A stretch of 64,000 bases of DNA from Pararhizobium mangrovi (GTDB lineage: Bacteria > Pseudomonadota > Alphaproteobacteria > Rhizobiales > Rhizobiaceae). Position 1 is the first letter of the stretch; every line of letters begins with the position of its first letter. Both the position numbers and the translations under genes were made by a program. The stretch spans positions 24,104 to 88,103 of the forward strand of contig NZ_VHLH01000020.1 of NCBI RefSeq assembly GCF_006516965.1, in the 5' to 3' direction. Below are positions 35,413 through 44,589 of the stretch, piece after piece. The notes beneath the pieces were generated by a model. The model had not been told where the DNA came from, did not search any database, and was given only the letters and a program-made list of their open reading frames with translations.

Positions 35413-36833
35413 GGATGCGTCTCCTCGATCCCGGCATGGAGCGGTGCGAGCGTCAGCGCTCGGCGCGAACCGCGTGGTATCGATGGCTCGGGTTCGCGTT
35501 CGGCGAGCACGGCGACCGGGCGAGGGGCATCCGGTCGATAGTGCGTCGTGCCGATGATCGGCCGCTTTCCCTCGCGGATTGCCTGCGTGCGGGCCGCACG
35601 GCCTTGCCGGATGCGCTCCTGCACGTGGCCACCGGCGAGGCTCGCCATGATGCCGCCTTCGCGCTCGATCGTCTGGAACTCGGCCCAGGCAGCGTTTGCG
35701 AGCGCATCGGTCAGCATTTCGATGCCACCGGCACCGGCAGCCGGATCGGCGACGCGCGCGAGGTGGCTTTCGCGCAGGAGCACGAGTTGCGTGTTGCGGG
35801 CGATGCGCCGCGCCGCGCCGTCGGGCAGGCCGAGCGCGATCGTATGCGGCAGGACGGCGATGCTGTCGGCGCCGCCGATGCCGGCCGCGAAGGCGGCGAG
35901 CGTGTTGCGCAGGATATTCGTTTCCGGGTCCTCTCGCGTCGCCATGCGCAGGGACGTTTCGGCGTGGACGAAAACTGGGGCAGCCTCGCCGACGCCGCAG
36001 GCGGATGCGATGCGCGCGTGCAGCAGGCGCAGGGCGCGGATCTTGGCGATGCCGAGCATCTGCTGCTGATCGACCGAGACGGCGAGCCCGGTCATGGCGA
36101 GCAGCGTCTCCGGCGCCATGCCACCGTCTTCCGCCGCGCGCAGCATGGCGACGAGCGCGGCGGCGACGAAGCCGAGTTCCTGCGCTTCGCTCGCGCCGGC
36201 ATTGTGGGCGATGCGGCCGTCGGCGGTGAGCACCGTTCCGCCGAATCCCGGGTCGGCGAGATCCTCCGCAAAGCGGGCAAGTTCGCCGGTCAGGGAGAAG
36301 TCGCGTGCCGTCGATGCTGCGGCCGAAACCGGGTCGAGGCCGAAATGCACTTCGATTTCGCCCGGACTGTGGGCGGTCCGCGCCAGAAGGTCGGCGAGCG
36401 CCCGGCCAGCCATGGCGCTACCTTCCAGGCGAAGGGCGAGCGTCCCGGGATCGACTTCTTCGAGAATGCGGGCAAGTGCCGGGCGCACCGGCTGCGCGAG
36501 CCCGAAGCCATAGGCTGTGGGCGCACCGCCGACGGCGAGAACGAGCGTTTGCGCACCGTTCGCCGTGTCTTCCTTCGCCTGCGCGGCGGCGCGCACGGTC
36601 TCGGGATCGTCGATACGCTGGGCGAGGTGCCAGGGGCGACCGGCGTTCCGGCGAGGAAGCGGTCGCGTGTCGCCGCGTCGCGTATGGATCGGTCCGTATG
36701 AGATTCCGTCGTCGGTTCGCGTGGTCAGCGCCTCGTCGAAATCCGCACCCTTCAGGGCGCGTTCGGCGAGCGCGCGCCACCCGGCTTCGTCGATCGGCTC
36801 GAAGCGGGCATTGTCGATGACGCTTGAATCCAT
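35409..36833 (-). CDS. Methylmalonyl-CoA mutase, small subunit
   Basis: This 474-residue protein resembles the barrel half of the mutase ([62 protein letters not shown]). It lacks the DxHxxG cobalamin motif, as expected for the non-catalytic MutA partner. It appears shorter than classical MutA proteins because the vestigial B12-binding part is largely missing. It is first in the operon and couples to the catalytic subunit by a 4-nt overlap. The subunits would form a heterodimer in the cytoplasm. Confidence 0.92.
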   Translation of the reverse strand: MDSSVIDNARFEPIDEAGWRALAERALKGADFDEALTTRTDDGISYGPIHTRRGDTRPLPRRNAGRPWHLAQRIDDPETVRAAAQAKEDTANGAQTLVLAVGGAPTAYGFGLAQPVRPALARILEEVDPGTLALRLEGSAMAGRALADLLARTAHSPGEIEVHFGLDPVSAAASTARDFSLTGELARFAEDLADPGFGGTVLTADGRIAHNAGASEAQELGFVAAALVAMLRAAEDGGMAPETLLAMTGLAVSVDQQQMLGIAKIRALRLLHARIASACGVGEAAPVFVHAETSLRMATREDPETNILRNTLAAFAAGIGGADSIAVLPHTIALGLPDGAARRIARNTQLVLLRESHLARVADPAAGAGGIEMLTDALANAAWAEFQTIEREGGIMASLAGGHVQERIRQGRAARTQAIREGKRPIIGTTHYRPDAPRPVAVLAEREPEPSIPRGSRRALTLAPLHAGIEETHP

Positions 36834-37102
36834 GCGGCCTCCCGATCGCGACTGCTTGCGCGGTCGCCTGCTCCGCGCTTGCCGGCGGGGCTGCGAACGC
36901 GTTCCGCCCAGACTGGATCAGACCGACTTCGCCGACAATGTGCAAACGGCAAGAAAGGTTCGCGGCAGATGGGTTCGCGATGGATGGAGGGCAGGGCGAG
37001 GGGAAATGCCGCCCGGCGACCGATGACTGGAGGTACTTTCATTCGGTCGCCGGGCGTTCGATACGTGCACGCTCGAAAGGCGTACGCATCGAAAGGGTAT
37101 GG

Positions 37103-38692
37103 TCAGTGCCCTCCGCCGCCGCCGGCGCTGGCAGGCGGCTTGCGCATGAGGACGGCACAGACGGCAAGCAGCGCGAAAAGCAGCGTCAATAGGTAGAAGA
37201 TGTCCATGAAGGACATGACCTGCGCCTGCATGCGGACACGGCCGACCATCTGCGCCAGCGCGCCTTCCTGTGCCTGCATGCCGTGCGCCGCCAGATTGTG
37301 CGCCATCATCGAAAGCTGGCGCATGGCTTCCGGGTTCGACCAGTTGACGTGTTCGCTCAGGCGTTCGTAATGCATGTCGGCGCGGTGGATGAGGATCGTG
37401 TTGATGAGTGCGAGGCCTACCGCACCGCCGAGGTTACGGGTCAGGTTGAACAGGCCGGAGGCATTTTTGAGGCGTTCGGGCGGAAGCGTGCCCAATGCCA
37501 GATTGTTGATCGTCACCATGCACAGCATCAGCGAGACGCCGCGGAAAACCTGCGGCACGAAGATCTCCCAGTAGTCCCATTCCGGCGTGATGCCGGTCAT
37601 CATCCAGGTGCCGGTCGCAAAGCCGATGAAGCCGATCAGCAGCATGACACGCGGATCGAGCTTGTTGGAAAGCGCGCCGGCGACCGGGGCGGTCATGAAC
37701 ATCGCCGCGCCGGAGACGAAGACGGCCTCGCCGATCATCAGCGAATCGTAGCCGCGCACCCGGCCGAGATAGAGGGGGAAGAGGTAGGTGAGTCCGTAGA
37801 GGCCGATGCCCATGACGAAGGAAAAGAGCGATCCGAACGAGAAGTTGACGTCCTTGAAGGCCGAAAGGTCGACGATCGGCTGTTCGGCGTTGAAGGCCCG
37901 TTGGAAGAAGACCAGCCCGCCGATCACCATGGTGATGGCGAAGACGAAGACGGCCCTGTCCTGCAGCCAGTCGTTCTGCGGGCCTTCCTCGAGCACGTAT
38001 TCCATCGAGCCGAGGAAGATCGCCATTGCCGCAAGGCCGGTCCAGTCGAACTTCTTCAGGAGCGAACGATCGCCCTCGTCGAAATCGATCAGCGTCCAGG
38101 CCGCGATCGCGACGCCGATACCGGGGATCACGTTGATCAGGAAAAGCCAGTGCCAGGAAAAGGCGTGGCTCAGATAGCCGCCGATCGTCGGGCCGATCGT
38201 CGGTGCGAGCGTCGCGACGAGGCCGATCATCGGCGAGACGATGGCGCGCTTGGACGGCGGGAAGATCGTGAACGCGGCCGCGAAGACGGAAGGGATCATG
38301 CCGCCGCCGATGAAGCCCTGCAGCGCGCGGTAGACCATCATCTCGTCCATGTTGGTCGCCGTGGCACAGAGCAGGCTCGCCAGCGTGAAGCCGGCGGCGG
38401 AGACGGTGAAGAGCACGCGCGTGGAGAGCAGCCGGCCGAGGAAGCCGGAAAGCGGGATCATCACCACCTCGGCGATGAGATAGGCCGTCTGCACCCAGGC
38501 GATCTCGTCCGGGCTGGCGGACAGGCCGGCCTGGATCTCCGCGAGCGAGGCCGACACCACCTGGATGTCGAGGATCGCCATGAACATGCCGAAGACCATG
38601 GCAAGGAACGCGAAGAGCTTGCGCGTATCCATGCTGTCGGCGGGTGCCGGTGCCGGCGGGGCACCGGCCGTGATGGTGGACGAAGTGGCCAT
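37103..38692 (-). CDS. emrB: DHA2-family multidrug efflux transporter, EmrB type
   Basis: The protein has 529 residues and about 14 hydrophobic segments. Motif A-like and motif C-like sequences are seen (LSGFLGRLLSTRVLF; GLVATLAPTIGPTIGGYLSHAFSWHWLFLINV), and the N-terminal FMAILDIQVVSASLAEIQAGLSAS is typical of EmrB/QacA. It exports drugs by proton antiport, handing them to the EmrA-type adaptor encoded just upstream. It is second in the emrAB operon (38 nt gap), which is divergent from a TetR repressor gene. Confidence 0.93.
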   Translation of the reverse strand: MATSSTITAGAPPAPAPADSMDTRKLFAFLAMVFGMFMAILDIQVVSASLAEIQAGLSASPDEIAWVQTAYLIAEVVMIPLSGFLGRLLSTRVLFTVSAAGFTLASLLCATATNMDEMMVYRALQGFIGGGMIPSVFAAAFTIFPPSKRAIVSPMIGLVATLAPTIGPTIGGYLSHAFSWHWLFLINVIPGIGVAIAAWTLIDFDEGDRSLLKKFDWTGLAAMAIFLGSMEYVLEEGPQNDWLQDRAVFVFAITMVIGGLVFFQRAFNAEQPIVDLSAFKDVNFSFGSLFSFVMGIGLYGLTYLFPLYLGRVRGYDSLMIGEAVFVSGAAMFMTAPVAGALSNKLDPRVMLLIGFIGFATGTWMMTGITPEWDYWEIFVPQVFRGVSLMLCMVTINNLALGTLPPERLKNASGLFNLTRNLGGAVGLALINTILIHRADMHYERLSEHVNWSNPEAMRQLSMMAHNLAAHGMQAQEGALAQMVGRVRMQAQVMSFMDIFYLLTLLFALLAVCAVLMRKPPASAGGGGGH

Positions 38693-38730
38693 GGCTCGAT
38701 GTCTTCGAAGAACGATGCGGGTTCGTTGCG

Positions 38731-39966
38731 TTACTTCGCCGGATTGCCGGCGTCGGGCGCGGTGCGCGTGTCGATGTCGGCGACGACGCTCAGGCCCGCG
38801 CGCAGCCTGCCGCTGTCGAGCGCGTCCTTCGGCAGTTCGATGCGAACGGGCACGCGCTGGACGACCTTGGTGAAGTTGCCGGTGGCGTTGTCGGAGGGCA
38901 GCAGCGAGAAGACCGAGCCGGAAGCCGGCGCGATCGAGGCGACCGTGCCTTCGATCGTGTGGCCGTCGAGCGCGTCGACGCTGATCGTCGCCTTTTCGCC
39001 CGGCACCACGCCGGCAAGCTGCGTCTCCTTCAGGTTGGCGCGGATGTAGAGCTTCTTCATCGGCACGAGCGCGGCGAGCTTCTGGCCGGCGGACACGAAA
39101 TCCCCGGTCTCGACCGCGCGATTGCCGACCACGCCGTCATAGGGCGCGCGCAGGACGGTCTGGTTCAGATTGCGCTCTGCCTGATCGATGGCGAGCTTGA
39201 GGCTCGGGATCTGGCTTTCGGCTTCGGCGTACTGCGCCTTGAGAACGCCGACATTGGCCTTCGCGGCGGCGATCTGCGCATCCGCACCGGTCAGTTTCGC
39301 GCTTGCCGAAGCAAGGGCTGCATCGGCGTTGTCGACTTCCGACTGCGAGGCGACGCGCGTCTTCAAGAGGCTGCGCGCGCGATCGGCGGTCGACTTGGCG
39401 TTGTCGGCCGTCGCCTGCGACGCCTGTTTCTCGGCCTGCGCCTGCGCGACGGAAGCCTCGGCGGCCTTTTCCTGAGCCTGGATGCGGTTCAGCGTCTGCT
39501 GCTGGCTCTTGACGGCGGCCTTCGCCTGTTCGAGCGCGATGCGGTAGTCGCCGTCCTCCAGGCGCACGAGCACGTCGCCGGCCTTCACCTGCTGGTTTTC
39601 CGTGAAGTTCACAGACGCGACGTAGCCCTGGATCTTCGGGGCGAGCGCGGCGATATCGGCCTGGACATAGGCGTCGTCGGTGGAAACGATAAAGCGACCG
39701 ACCGTCCAGTAGTGGTAGCCGTAATAGGCGCCGCCGGCGAGAAGCGCCAGGCCGATGATCGGCAGGAGCATCTTGCGCAGGCCGCGCTTCTTCTTCTTCG
39801 GAGCATCGGCGGAGGCGCCGGCGGAATGCGCCGGCTCGACGTCGGGACCCGGCACCTCCTGCGGTGCGGTCCGCTCGCGCGATTCCGGACGTGCCGGGAA
39901 GGGACGTACCGTATCCTCGCCCTCGGCCTTTTCGCGCAGGGCGCTGTCCTGATCGTGATTGCTCAT
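38731..39966 (-). CDS. emrA: HlyD/EmrA-type membrane fusion protein
   Basis: The protein has 411 residues from MSNHDQDSAL (ATG 39966). After a charged, Pro-rich cytoplasmic tail there is one membrane anchor (MLLPIIGLALLAGGAYYGYHYW, about 65-86). A lipoyl half-motif (VSTDDAYVQADIAALAPKIQGYV), a long alpha-helical hairpin rich in Ala/Gln/Lys (about 150-260), and the second lipoyl half with beta-barrel (LRAPYDGVVGNRAVETGDFV) follow. It bridges the inner-membrane EmrB pump to an outer-membrane channel. It is first in the operon, with a promoter that overlaps the tetR promoter and two operators. Confidence 0.93.
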   Translation of the reverse strand: MSNHDQDSALREKAEGEDTVRPFPARPESRERTAPQEVPGPDVEPAHSAGASADAPKKKKRGLRKMLLPIIGLALLAGGAYYGYHYWTVGRFIVSTDDAYVQADIAALAPKIQGYVASVNFTENQQVKAGDVLVRLEDGDYRIALEQAKAAVKSQQQTLNRIQAQEKAAEASVAQAQAEKQASQATADNAKSTADRARSLLKTRVASQSEVDNADAALASASAKLTGADAQIAAAKANVGVLKAQYAEAESQIPSLKLAIDQAERNLNQTVLRAPYDGVVGNRAVETGDFVSAGQKLAALVPMKKLYIRANLKETQLAGVVPGEKATISVDALDGHTIEGTVASIAPASGSVFSLLPSDNATGNFTKVVQRVPVRIELPKDALDSGRLRAGLSVVADIDTRTAPDAGNPAK

Positions 39967-39987
39967 CGTATGACCTCGTGGATATAC

Positions 39988-40062
39988 CGAACCGTTCGGT
40001 TCGAACTTGACATAGCCAAAGACACACGACATATCAAGAGGAAATCGAACCGCACGGTTCGA
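39988..40062. promoter_or_regulatory. Divergent emrA/tetR promoters flanked by two palindromic operators
   Basis: Two related palindromes lie in the intergenic region: CGAACCGTTCGGTTCG at 39988-40003 (arms CGAACCG/CGGTTCG) and TCGAACCGCACGGTTCGA at 40045-40062 (perfect 8-bp arms around CA). Between them are a plus-strand promoter, TTGACA 40007-40012 with CATATC at 40030-40035 (17-bp spacing), and a minus-strand promoter, TTGATA 40037-40032 with TATGTC 40014-40009 (17 bp). The two promoters occupy the same DNA. Each operator lies just beyond one promoter's -10 side, so TetR binding would block both. Confidence 0.8.
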
Positions 40063-40091
40063 ATAATTCTGCCGGGAGGTCAGGCTGGGCG

Positions 40092-40784
40092 ATGGCGAAC
40101 GTTTCGGACGATACGATGCAGGGCAAGGGCTGCGGCCAGCGCGGACGTGCGGGCCGGCATGCGGCGGGCTGCGACCCGGTCAAGCGCGACCAGATCCTGA
40201 ACGGCGCCTACGCGGTCTTCAGCCGGATGGGCTTCGATGCCGCGAGCATGAACGACATCACCCGCGAGGCGAACGTCTCGAAGGGCACGATCTACGTCTA
40301 TTTCGAGAGCAAGGAAGACCTTTTCGAGGCCCTCGTCGACCGCGAGCGCGATCTTCTGTTCAGGGACATGCACACTGCGCTGGAGGGTGACGATTCGGTT
40401 CCGGCAAAGCTCCGCCGCTTCGGCAAGATCCTGACCCGGCTGATCACCTCGGACAAGGTCATTCAGGCGCAGCGCATCGTCATCGGCGTCAGCGAGCGCA
40501 TGCCGGCGCTCGGCGCGAGCTTCTACAAGAAGGGTCCGCGGCAGGGCAAACAGCTCCTCACCGATTTTCTGGAGCAGCAGGTTTCGGCCGGCTTGCTGGC
40601 GATCGACGATATCGATCTCGCTTCCTACCAGTTCGCCGAACTGTGCCTTGCCGGTCTATTCCGCCGCCGCATCTTCGCCGAAATGCCGAAGCCGCCGTCT
40701 CATGCGGAAATCGAGCGCAATGTCGACGGCGCGCTGCGTGTCTTTCTCGCCGCCTACGCGACGAGTGCGTGTCCCAACGCCTGA
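40092..40784 (+). CDS. TetR-family transcriptional regulator of emrAB
   Basis: This 230-residue protein has an N-terminal helix-turn-helix (AVFSRMGFDAASMNDITREANVSKGTIYVYFESKEDLF region, about 42-78) and a C-terminal ligand-binding region rich in helices. A glycine/arginine-rich lead of about 30 residues precedes the DNA-binding domain. It is divergent from emrA with two matching palindromes between them, so it almost certainly represses emrAB and itself until a ligand binds. A strong hairpin terminator follows the gene. The effector is unknown. Confidence 0.92.
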   Translation: MANVSDDTMQGKGCGQRGRAGRHAAGCDPVKRDQILNGAYAVFSRMGFDAASMNDITREANVSKGTIYVYFESKEDLFEALVDRERDLLFRDMHTALEGDDSVPAKLRRFGKILTRLITSDKVIQAQRIVIGVSERMPALGASFYKKGPRQGKQLLTDFLEQQVSAGLLAIDDIDLASYQFAELCLAGLFRRRIFAEMPKPPSHAEIERNVDGALRVFLAAYATSACPNA

Positions 40785-40861
40785 TCCGAAACGTCTGGTC
40801 CGAAACTTTCGATCGTGAACGTCCGGCCCCGAACGGGCCGGTGTCGGATACGGTACGAATG

Positions 40862-40966
40862 CATGAGGCGCCGGACCCGATCCGATCGGGTCCGGCGCCT
40901 CGTTGCTTTGTTTTACCGTATCGTTCGCGACGCCGGACTGGATCGGTCCGGCCGGAAAATGCGCTA
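40862..40966. repeat. Dispersed intergenic repeat, copy 2
   Basis: This is related over roughly 75-100 bp to 28566-28674, in the same orientation. The shared core is ATCGTTCGCGACGC(C)(G/C)GACTGGATC, followed by a CGG hairpin and an A-rich end with CTAG. It contains the terminator hairpin of the tetR gene in its left half. Confidence 0.6.
40864..40914 (+). terminator. Intrinsic terminator after tetR
   Basis: A perfect 17-bp stem (GAGGCGCCGGACCCGAT at 40864-40880 with ATCGGGTCCGGCGCCTC at 40884-40900) encloses a 3-nt loop. It is followed by a T-rich stretch (GTTGCTTTGTTTT). It would end the plus-strand transcript and may also face the convergent L,D-transpeptidase gene. Confidence 0.8.
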
Positions 40967-41716
40967 GACGACGAGGATCGGCGAGTGCACCTGGACGTGG
41001 CTGTAGAGGTGGATCACGTCCTGGTTCATCATGCGAATGCAGCCCGACGAGACGGCCTTGCCGATGGAATTCCACTCCGGCGAGCCGTGGACGCGGTAGA
41101 GCGTGTCGTGGCCGTCCTGGAAGATGTACATGGCGCGCGCGCCGAGCGGGTTCATCAGGCCCGGATCCATGCCGCCGTTCTTGGCCGAATACTTCGCGAG
41201 TTCGGGCTGGCGGTCGATCATCTCGGAAGGCGGCGTCCAGGTCGGCCAATGCTTCTTCGCCTGGATCTGGCCGCGGCCCGACCAGCCGAAGCCGGCCCGC
41301 CCGACACCCACGCCGTAACGCGTCGCCGTACCGTCGCCATGGACGTGGTAGAGGAGCTTCTCGTTGGGGTCGACGACGATCGTTCCCGGATCCTCGCCCG
41401 TCGGATCCTCGACGATCTGGCGCCAGAATTGCGGGTCGATCTGGTGATAGGGAACGGCCGGGATGACGTAGCCGTCGTCCGTCATGCTGCCGTAGACTTC
41501 GGCATAGGACGTGTCGCCGGGCGGCAAATCCGGCCCCGGATCGTCGTAAAACGCCGTCGGTGCGGTTTCCGCGGTAAAACGCTGGGTAGTAGAGGAGGCG
41601 CAGCCCGCAAGGCCGGCGGCAGCCGCCGCACCGCCTGCTGCTAGGAAGCCGCGGCGCGTCAACGCCATTCTGCCCGAACGGTCCGAAACCGAAATCATCT
41701 TCTTCATGTTACGCAT
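40964..41716 (-). CDS. L,D-transpeptidase (YkuD domain), Tat-exported lipoprotein type
   Basis: The protein has about 250 residues from ATG 41716 (ATG 41707 is equally possible). The N-terminus carries a twin-arginine motif (LTRRGFLAAGG) and then a lipobox (LAGCASS), so it is probably exported folded and lipidated. The YkuD catalytic motif is HGSPEWNSIGKAVSSGCIRM, with the nucleophilic Cys near residue 222. ATRYGVGVGRAGFGWSG and NPLGARAMY are also typical. It forms 3-3 crosslinks in peptidoglycan or attaches outer-membrane proteins. It is convergent with tetR and monocistronic in appearance. Confidence 0.92.
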   Translation of the reverse strand: MRNMKKMISVSDRSGRMALTRRGFLAAGGAAAAAGLAGCASSTTQRFTAETAPTAFYDDPGPDLPPGDTSYAEVYGSMTDDGYVIPAVPYHQIDPQFWRQIVEDPTGEDPGTIVVDPNEKLLYHVHGDGTATRYGVGVGRAGFGWSGRGQIQAKKHWPTWTPPSEMIDRQPELAKYSAKNGGMDPGLMNPLGARAMYIFQDGHDTLYRVHGSPEWNSIGKAVSSGCIRMMNQDVIHLYSHVQVHSPILVV

Positions 41717-41979
41717 ACCTGTCTCGTCGCGCCTCGCACATGGACGCATCCTGATAGAACCGATGGCGGCTAGAATAGGCCTTCCGCGTGCGCGAAACTG
41801 TCTCCGCAGTGCCACACACGGCCGTTTCGTGCGGCCGTGCCGAAACATGTGACGATGCGTGTGCGATCGCATTGCCCCCAGATCGTCTCGCCGCCGGGCG
41901 AATTTTGCCTAGCGACATGCGATGCAACGCGGTTTCGCCGGACGCGTTCCCGACGCGACCTTCCGTCGCGGAAAGAGGG

Positions 41980-42648
41980 TTAACATCCCGCGGCGAGGCC
42001 GGACAGGGAGGCAAGAACCCGCTCCGGCGGCAGGTCGGTGTATTCGTCGGGTTTCGCGTTACGGTTGATCCAGACGGGGCGGAAGCCGAAGGCGCGGGCG
42101 CCGGCGATGTCCCACCGGTTCGACGAATGGAAGGAGACGGCGCCCGGTGCGATGTCGTAGGCGTCGGTGACGAGGCGGTAGGTCGGCGAGGCCGTCTTGT
42201 AGCGCGCGATCGGGTGGACCGAGAAGACGTCGTCGAGCAGCGTGTCGATACCGGCGTTCTTCGTTGCCGAACGCAGCATGTCGGGCGAGCCGTTGGAAAG
42301 GATCGCGACCCGCGCACCGCTTTCCTTCAGCCGCGAAAGCACCTCGGGCACTTCCTCGTAGCAGTCGAGCTCCCAATAGGCCTCGAGAAGGCGCGCGCGC
42401 AGGCTCGTCTCGATCTCCGGAACGCTCGCCATGGCGTAGTCGAGCGCCTGTTCGGTCAGCGTGCGGAAGTCGAGATAGGCTCCGGTCAGCTCCCGCACCC
42501 AGGAATATTCGAGCTGCTTTGCGCGCCAGATTTCCGAGAGCGTCTCGCCCAGGTCGCCGGCATGGCGGCGTACGGCGCTGTGCACGTCGAAGAGGGTGCC
42601 GTAGGCGTCGAACACATAGGCGGCGGGGGTGGCGTCCTGGTCTGGCAT
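41980..42648 (-). CDS. Haloacid dehalogenase type II (HAD superfamily)
   Basis: The protein has 222 residues from MPDQDATPAA (ATG 42648, about nine nt after AGGA). HAD motif I is AYVFDAYGTLFD with the nucleophile Asp14, motif II is ILSNGSPDML, Lys is in ARYKTASPTY, and the late motif is FHSSNRWDIAGARAFG. The FDAYGTLFD and SSN...WD blocks are specific for L-2-haloacid dehalogenases, which remove halide from short haloacids with inversion. It lies alone, divergent from the aminotransferase gene. The frame extends upstream to 42822 without similarity. Confidence 0.92.
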   Translation of the reverse strand: MPDQDATPAAYVFDAYGTLFDVHSAVRRHAGDLGETLSEIWRAKQLEYSWVRELTGAYLDFRTLTEQALDYAMASVPEIETSLRARLLEAYWELDCYEEVPEVLSRLKESGARVAILSNGSPDMLRSATKNAGIDTLLDDVFSVHPIARYKTASPTYRLVTDAYDIAPGAVSFHSSNRWDIAGARAFGFRPVWINRNAKPDEYTDLPPERVLASLSGLAAGC

Positions 42649-42823
42649 GGCGAACATTCCTGTTACGTGACGGTTACGATGTGTCGTGGCAAACGGCCGC
42701 GTCAAGCGCACGCGTGCCGCCGCGCCGGTGACCTTGACGCGAGTGGACGGAAGCGATTTTGATCCGGGGCGACGGTGCGCGGGTCTCGCGCATCGCTCTT
42801 TCGGCAAACGGGAACGATGCACG

Positions 42824-43702
42824 ATGGCGGTGGATACGAACGCTCAGACCCCGACCTGGACCTATCTCGACGGCGCGTGGGTCGAAGGCAATCCGGCGAT
42901 CGCCGGTCCGCGCTCCCACGTCATGTGGCTCGGCTCCAGCGTCTTCGACGGGGCGCGCTGGTTCGACGGCATGGCGCCGGACCTCGATCTGCATTGCCAG
43001 CGGGTCAACCGGTCGGCAAGCGCGCTCGGCCTCGAGCCGACCATGCGTGCCGAGGAGATCGAGACGCTGACGTGGGAGGGCGTGAAGCGGTTCGACGGCA
43101 AGACGGCGATCTACGTGCGGCCGATGTACTGGGCCGAGCATGGCGGCTTCATGGGCGTGCCGGCCGACCCGGCTTCCACGCGCTTCTGCCTTTGCCTCTA
43201 CGAGGCTGCGATGCTGCCGCCCAAGGGCTTCACGCTGACGCTTTCGCCGTTCCGCCGGCCGACCATCGAGACGATGCCGACGAACGCGAAATCGGGATGC
43301 CTCTACCCCAACAACGGCCGGGCGATCATGGAGGCGCGCTCGCGCGGGTTCGACAACGCGCTGCTTCGCGACATGCTCGGGAACGTGGCGGAGACGGGGA
43401 CCTCGAACGTCTTCATCGCCAAGGACGGCGTGGTGATGACGCCGATCGCCAACGGCACCTTCCTTTCCGGCATCACGCGGGCACGCACGATCGCCCTCCT
43501 GCGCGCCGACGGTGTCGACGTGCGCGAAATGGCGCTGACGGTCGCCGATTTCGCCGAGGCCGACGAGATCTTTTCGACGGGCAACCACTCCAAGGTGGTG
43601 CCGATCACCCGTTTCGAGCAGCGTGAATTCGCCCCCGGTCCGATGATGGAGCGGGCGAGGACCCTTTATCTGGACTGGGCTTCCTCGCTTCCGCGGGGGT
43701 GA
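42824..43702 (+). CDS. ilvE: Branched-chain amino acid aminotransferase (class IV PLP)
   Basis: The protein has 292 residues from MAVDTNAQTP (ATG 42824). Fold-type IV features are SSVFDGARWFDG, the PLP lysine in TNAKSGCLYPNN (about 157), RDMLGNVAETGTSNVF and SGITRARTIALL, which holds the phosphate-binding loop. It catalyses the last step of Leu, Ile and Val synthesis and the reverse reaction. Related D-amino-acid aminotransferases share the fold; the GNVAETGTSN block and the length favour the branched-chain enzyme, but substrate specificity is not proven. Confidence 0.87.
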   Translation: MAVDTNAQTPTWTYLDGAWVEGNPAIAGPRSHVMWLGSSVFDGARWFDGMAPDLDLHCQRVNRSASALGLEPTMRAEEIETLTWEGVKRFDGKTAIYVRPMYWAEHGGFMGVPADPASTRFCLCLYEAAMLPPKGFTLTLSPFRRPTIETMPTNAKSGCLYPNNGRAIMEARSRGFDNALLRDMLGNVAETGTSNVFIAKDGVVMTPIANGTFLSGITRARTIALLRADGVDVREMALTVADFAEADEIFSTGNHSKVVPITRFEQREFAPGPMMERARTLYLDWASSLPRG

Positions 43703-43832
43703 CGAAGCGCCTCCTCGCATGGTTGCGGCCGGTGGAACATTCGGCCGGCTGACCGGTTTCCTGCACGGACGCCGCGGACAGCCCGGCACGCAATAATCAC
43801 CGAAGCATACGAACGCGAGAAGGAGACGCGCA

Positions 43833-44432
43833 ATGGCTTTCGAACTCCCCGATCTTCCCTATGATTACGATGCGCTTTCCCCCTACATGTCGCGGGAAAC
43901 GCTCGAATATCACCACGACAAGCACCACAATGCCTATGTGACGAAGGGCAACGATCTCGCCAAGGAAGCCGGCATGGACGGCGAGCCGCTCGAAGAGATC
44001 GTCAAGAAGTCCTACGGGTCGAACCAGGGCCTCTTCAACAACGCCGCGCAGCACTACAACCATCTGCACTTCTGGAACTGGATGAAGAAGGGCGGCGGCG
44101 GCAAGAGCCTGCCCGGCAAGCTCGAAAGCGCCTTCCAGAGCGATCTCGGCGGCTACGACAAGTTCCGCGAGGATTTCCTCGCCGCGGGCGCCGGCCAGTT
44201 CGGCTCCGGCTGGGCGTGGGTCGCGGTCAAGGACGGCAAGCTCGAGATCATGAAGACGCCGAACGGCGAGAACCCGCTCGTCCACGGCGGCACGCCGATC
44301 CTCGGCGTCGACGTGTGGGAGCACTCCTACTACATCGACTATCGTAACGCCCGGCCGAAATATCTCGAGGCCTTCGTCGACAGCCTCGTCAACTGGGACT
44401 ACGTCCTGGAACTCTACGAAAAGGCCGCCTGA
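43833..44432 (+). CDS. sodB: Iron/manganese superoxide dismutase
   Basis: The 199-residue protein begins MAFELPDLPYDYDALSPYMS. Metal ligands: His27 in TLEYHHDKHHNAY, a second His in NNAAQHYNHLHFW, and the Asp and His of VDVWEHSYYIDYRNARPKYLE. The GGGGK loop and the QFGSGW residues near the active site resemble the FeSOD side of the family. It removes superoxide in the cytoplasm. A Shine-Dalgarno (GAAGGAGACG) precedes ATG 43833, and a terminator hairpin follows at about 44441. It appears monocistronic. Confidence 0.95.
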   Translation: MAFELPDLPYDYDALSPYMSRETLEYHHDKHHNAYVTKGNDLAKEAGMDGEPLEEIVKKSYGSNQGLFNNAAQHYNHLHFWNWMKKGGGGKSLPGKLESAFQSDLGGYDKFREDFLAAGAGQFGSGWAWVAVKDGKLEIMKTPNGENPLVHGGTPILGVDVWEHSYYIDYRNARPKYLEAFVDSLVNWDYVLELYEKAA

Positions 44433-44440
44433 ACGGCTTG

Positions 44441-44477
44441 AAGAAGGGGCCTGGCAAACCATGCCGGGCCCCTTCTT
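44441..44477 (+). terminator. Intrinsic terminator after sodB
   Basis: A stem of 15 bp with one wobble pair (AAGAAGGGGCCTGGC / GCCGGGCCCCTTCTT) surrounds a 7-nt loop (AAACCAT). It lies 9 nt after the sodB stop and is followed by CTTAGG. The T tract is weak. Confidence 0.7.
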
Positions 44478-44589
44478 CTTAGGTCGCTGTCCGCTCACGC
44501 AAGCGTGAGCGGGTGCGAGAGCGTTAAAGGGTGGCGGCGTGCGACACTTCGTCTACCCTTCGATCCATGCAGATGGAGGGAGACGAGCC

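Noticed and set aside
41817..41840. CACGGCCG...CGGCCGTG hairpin between the L,D-transpeptidase and dehalogenase genes
   Set aside because: It has no T tract and lies upstream of the transpeptidase start rather than at the end of a transcript; its role is unclear.
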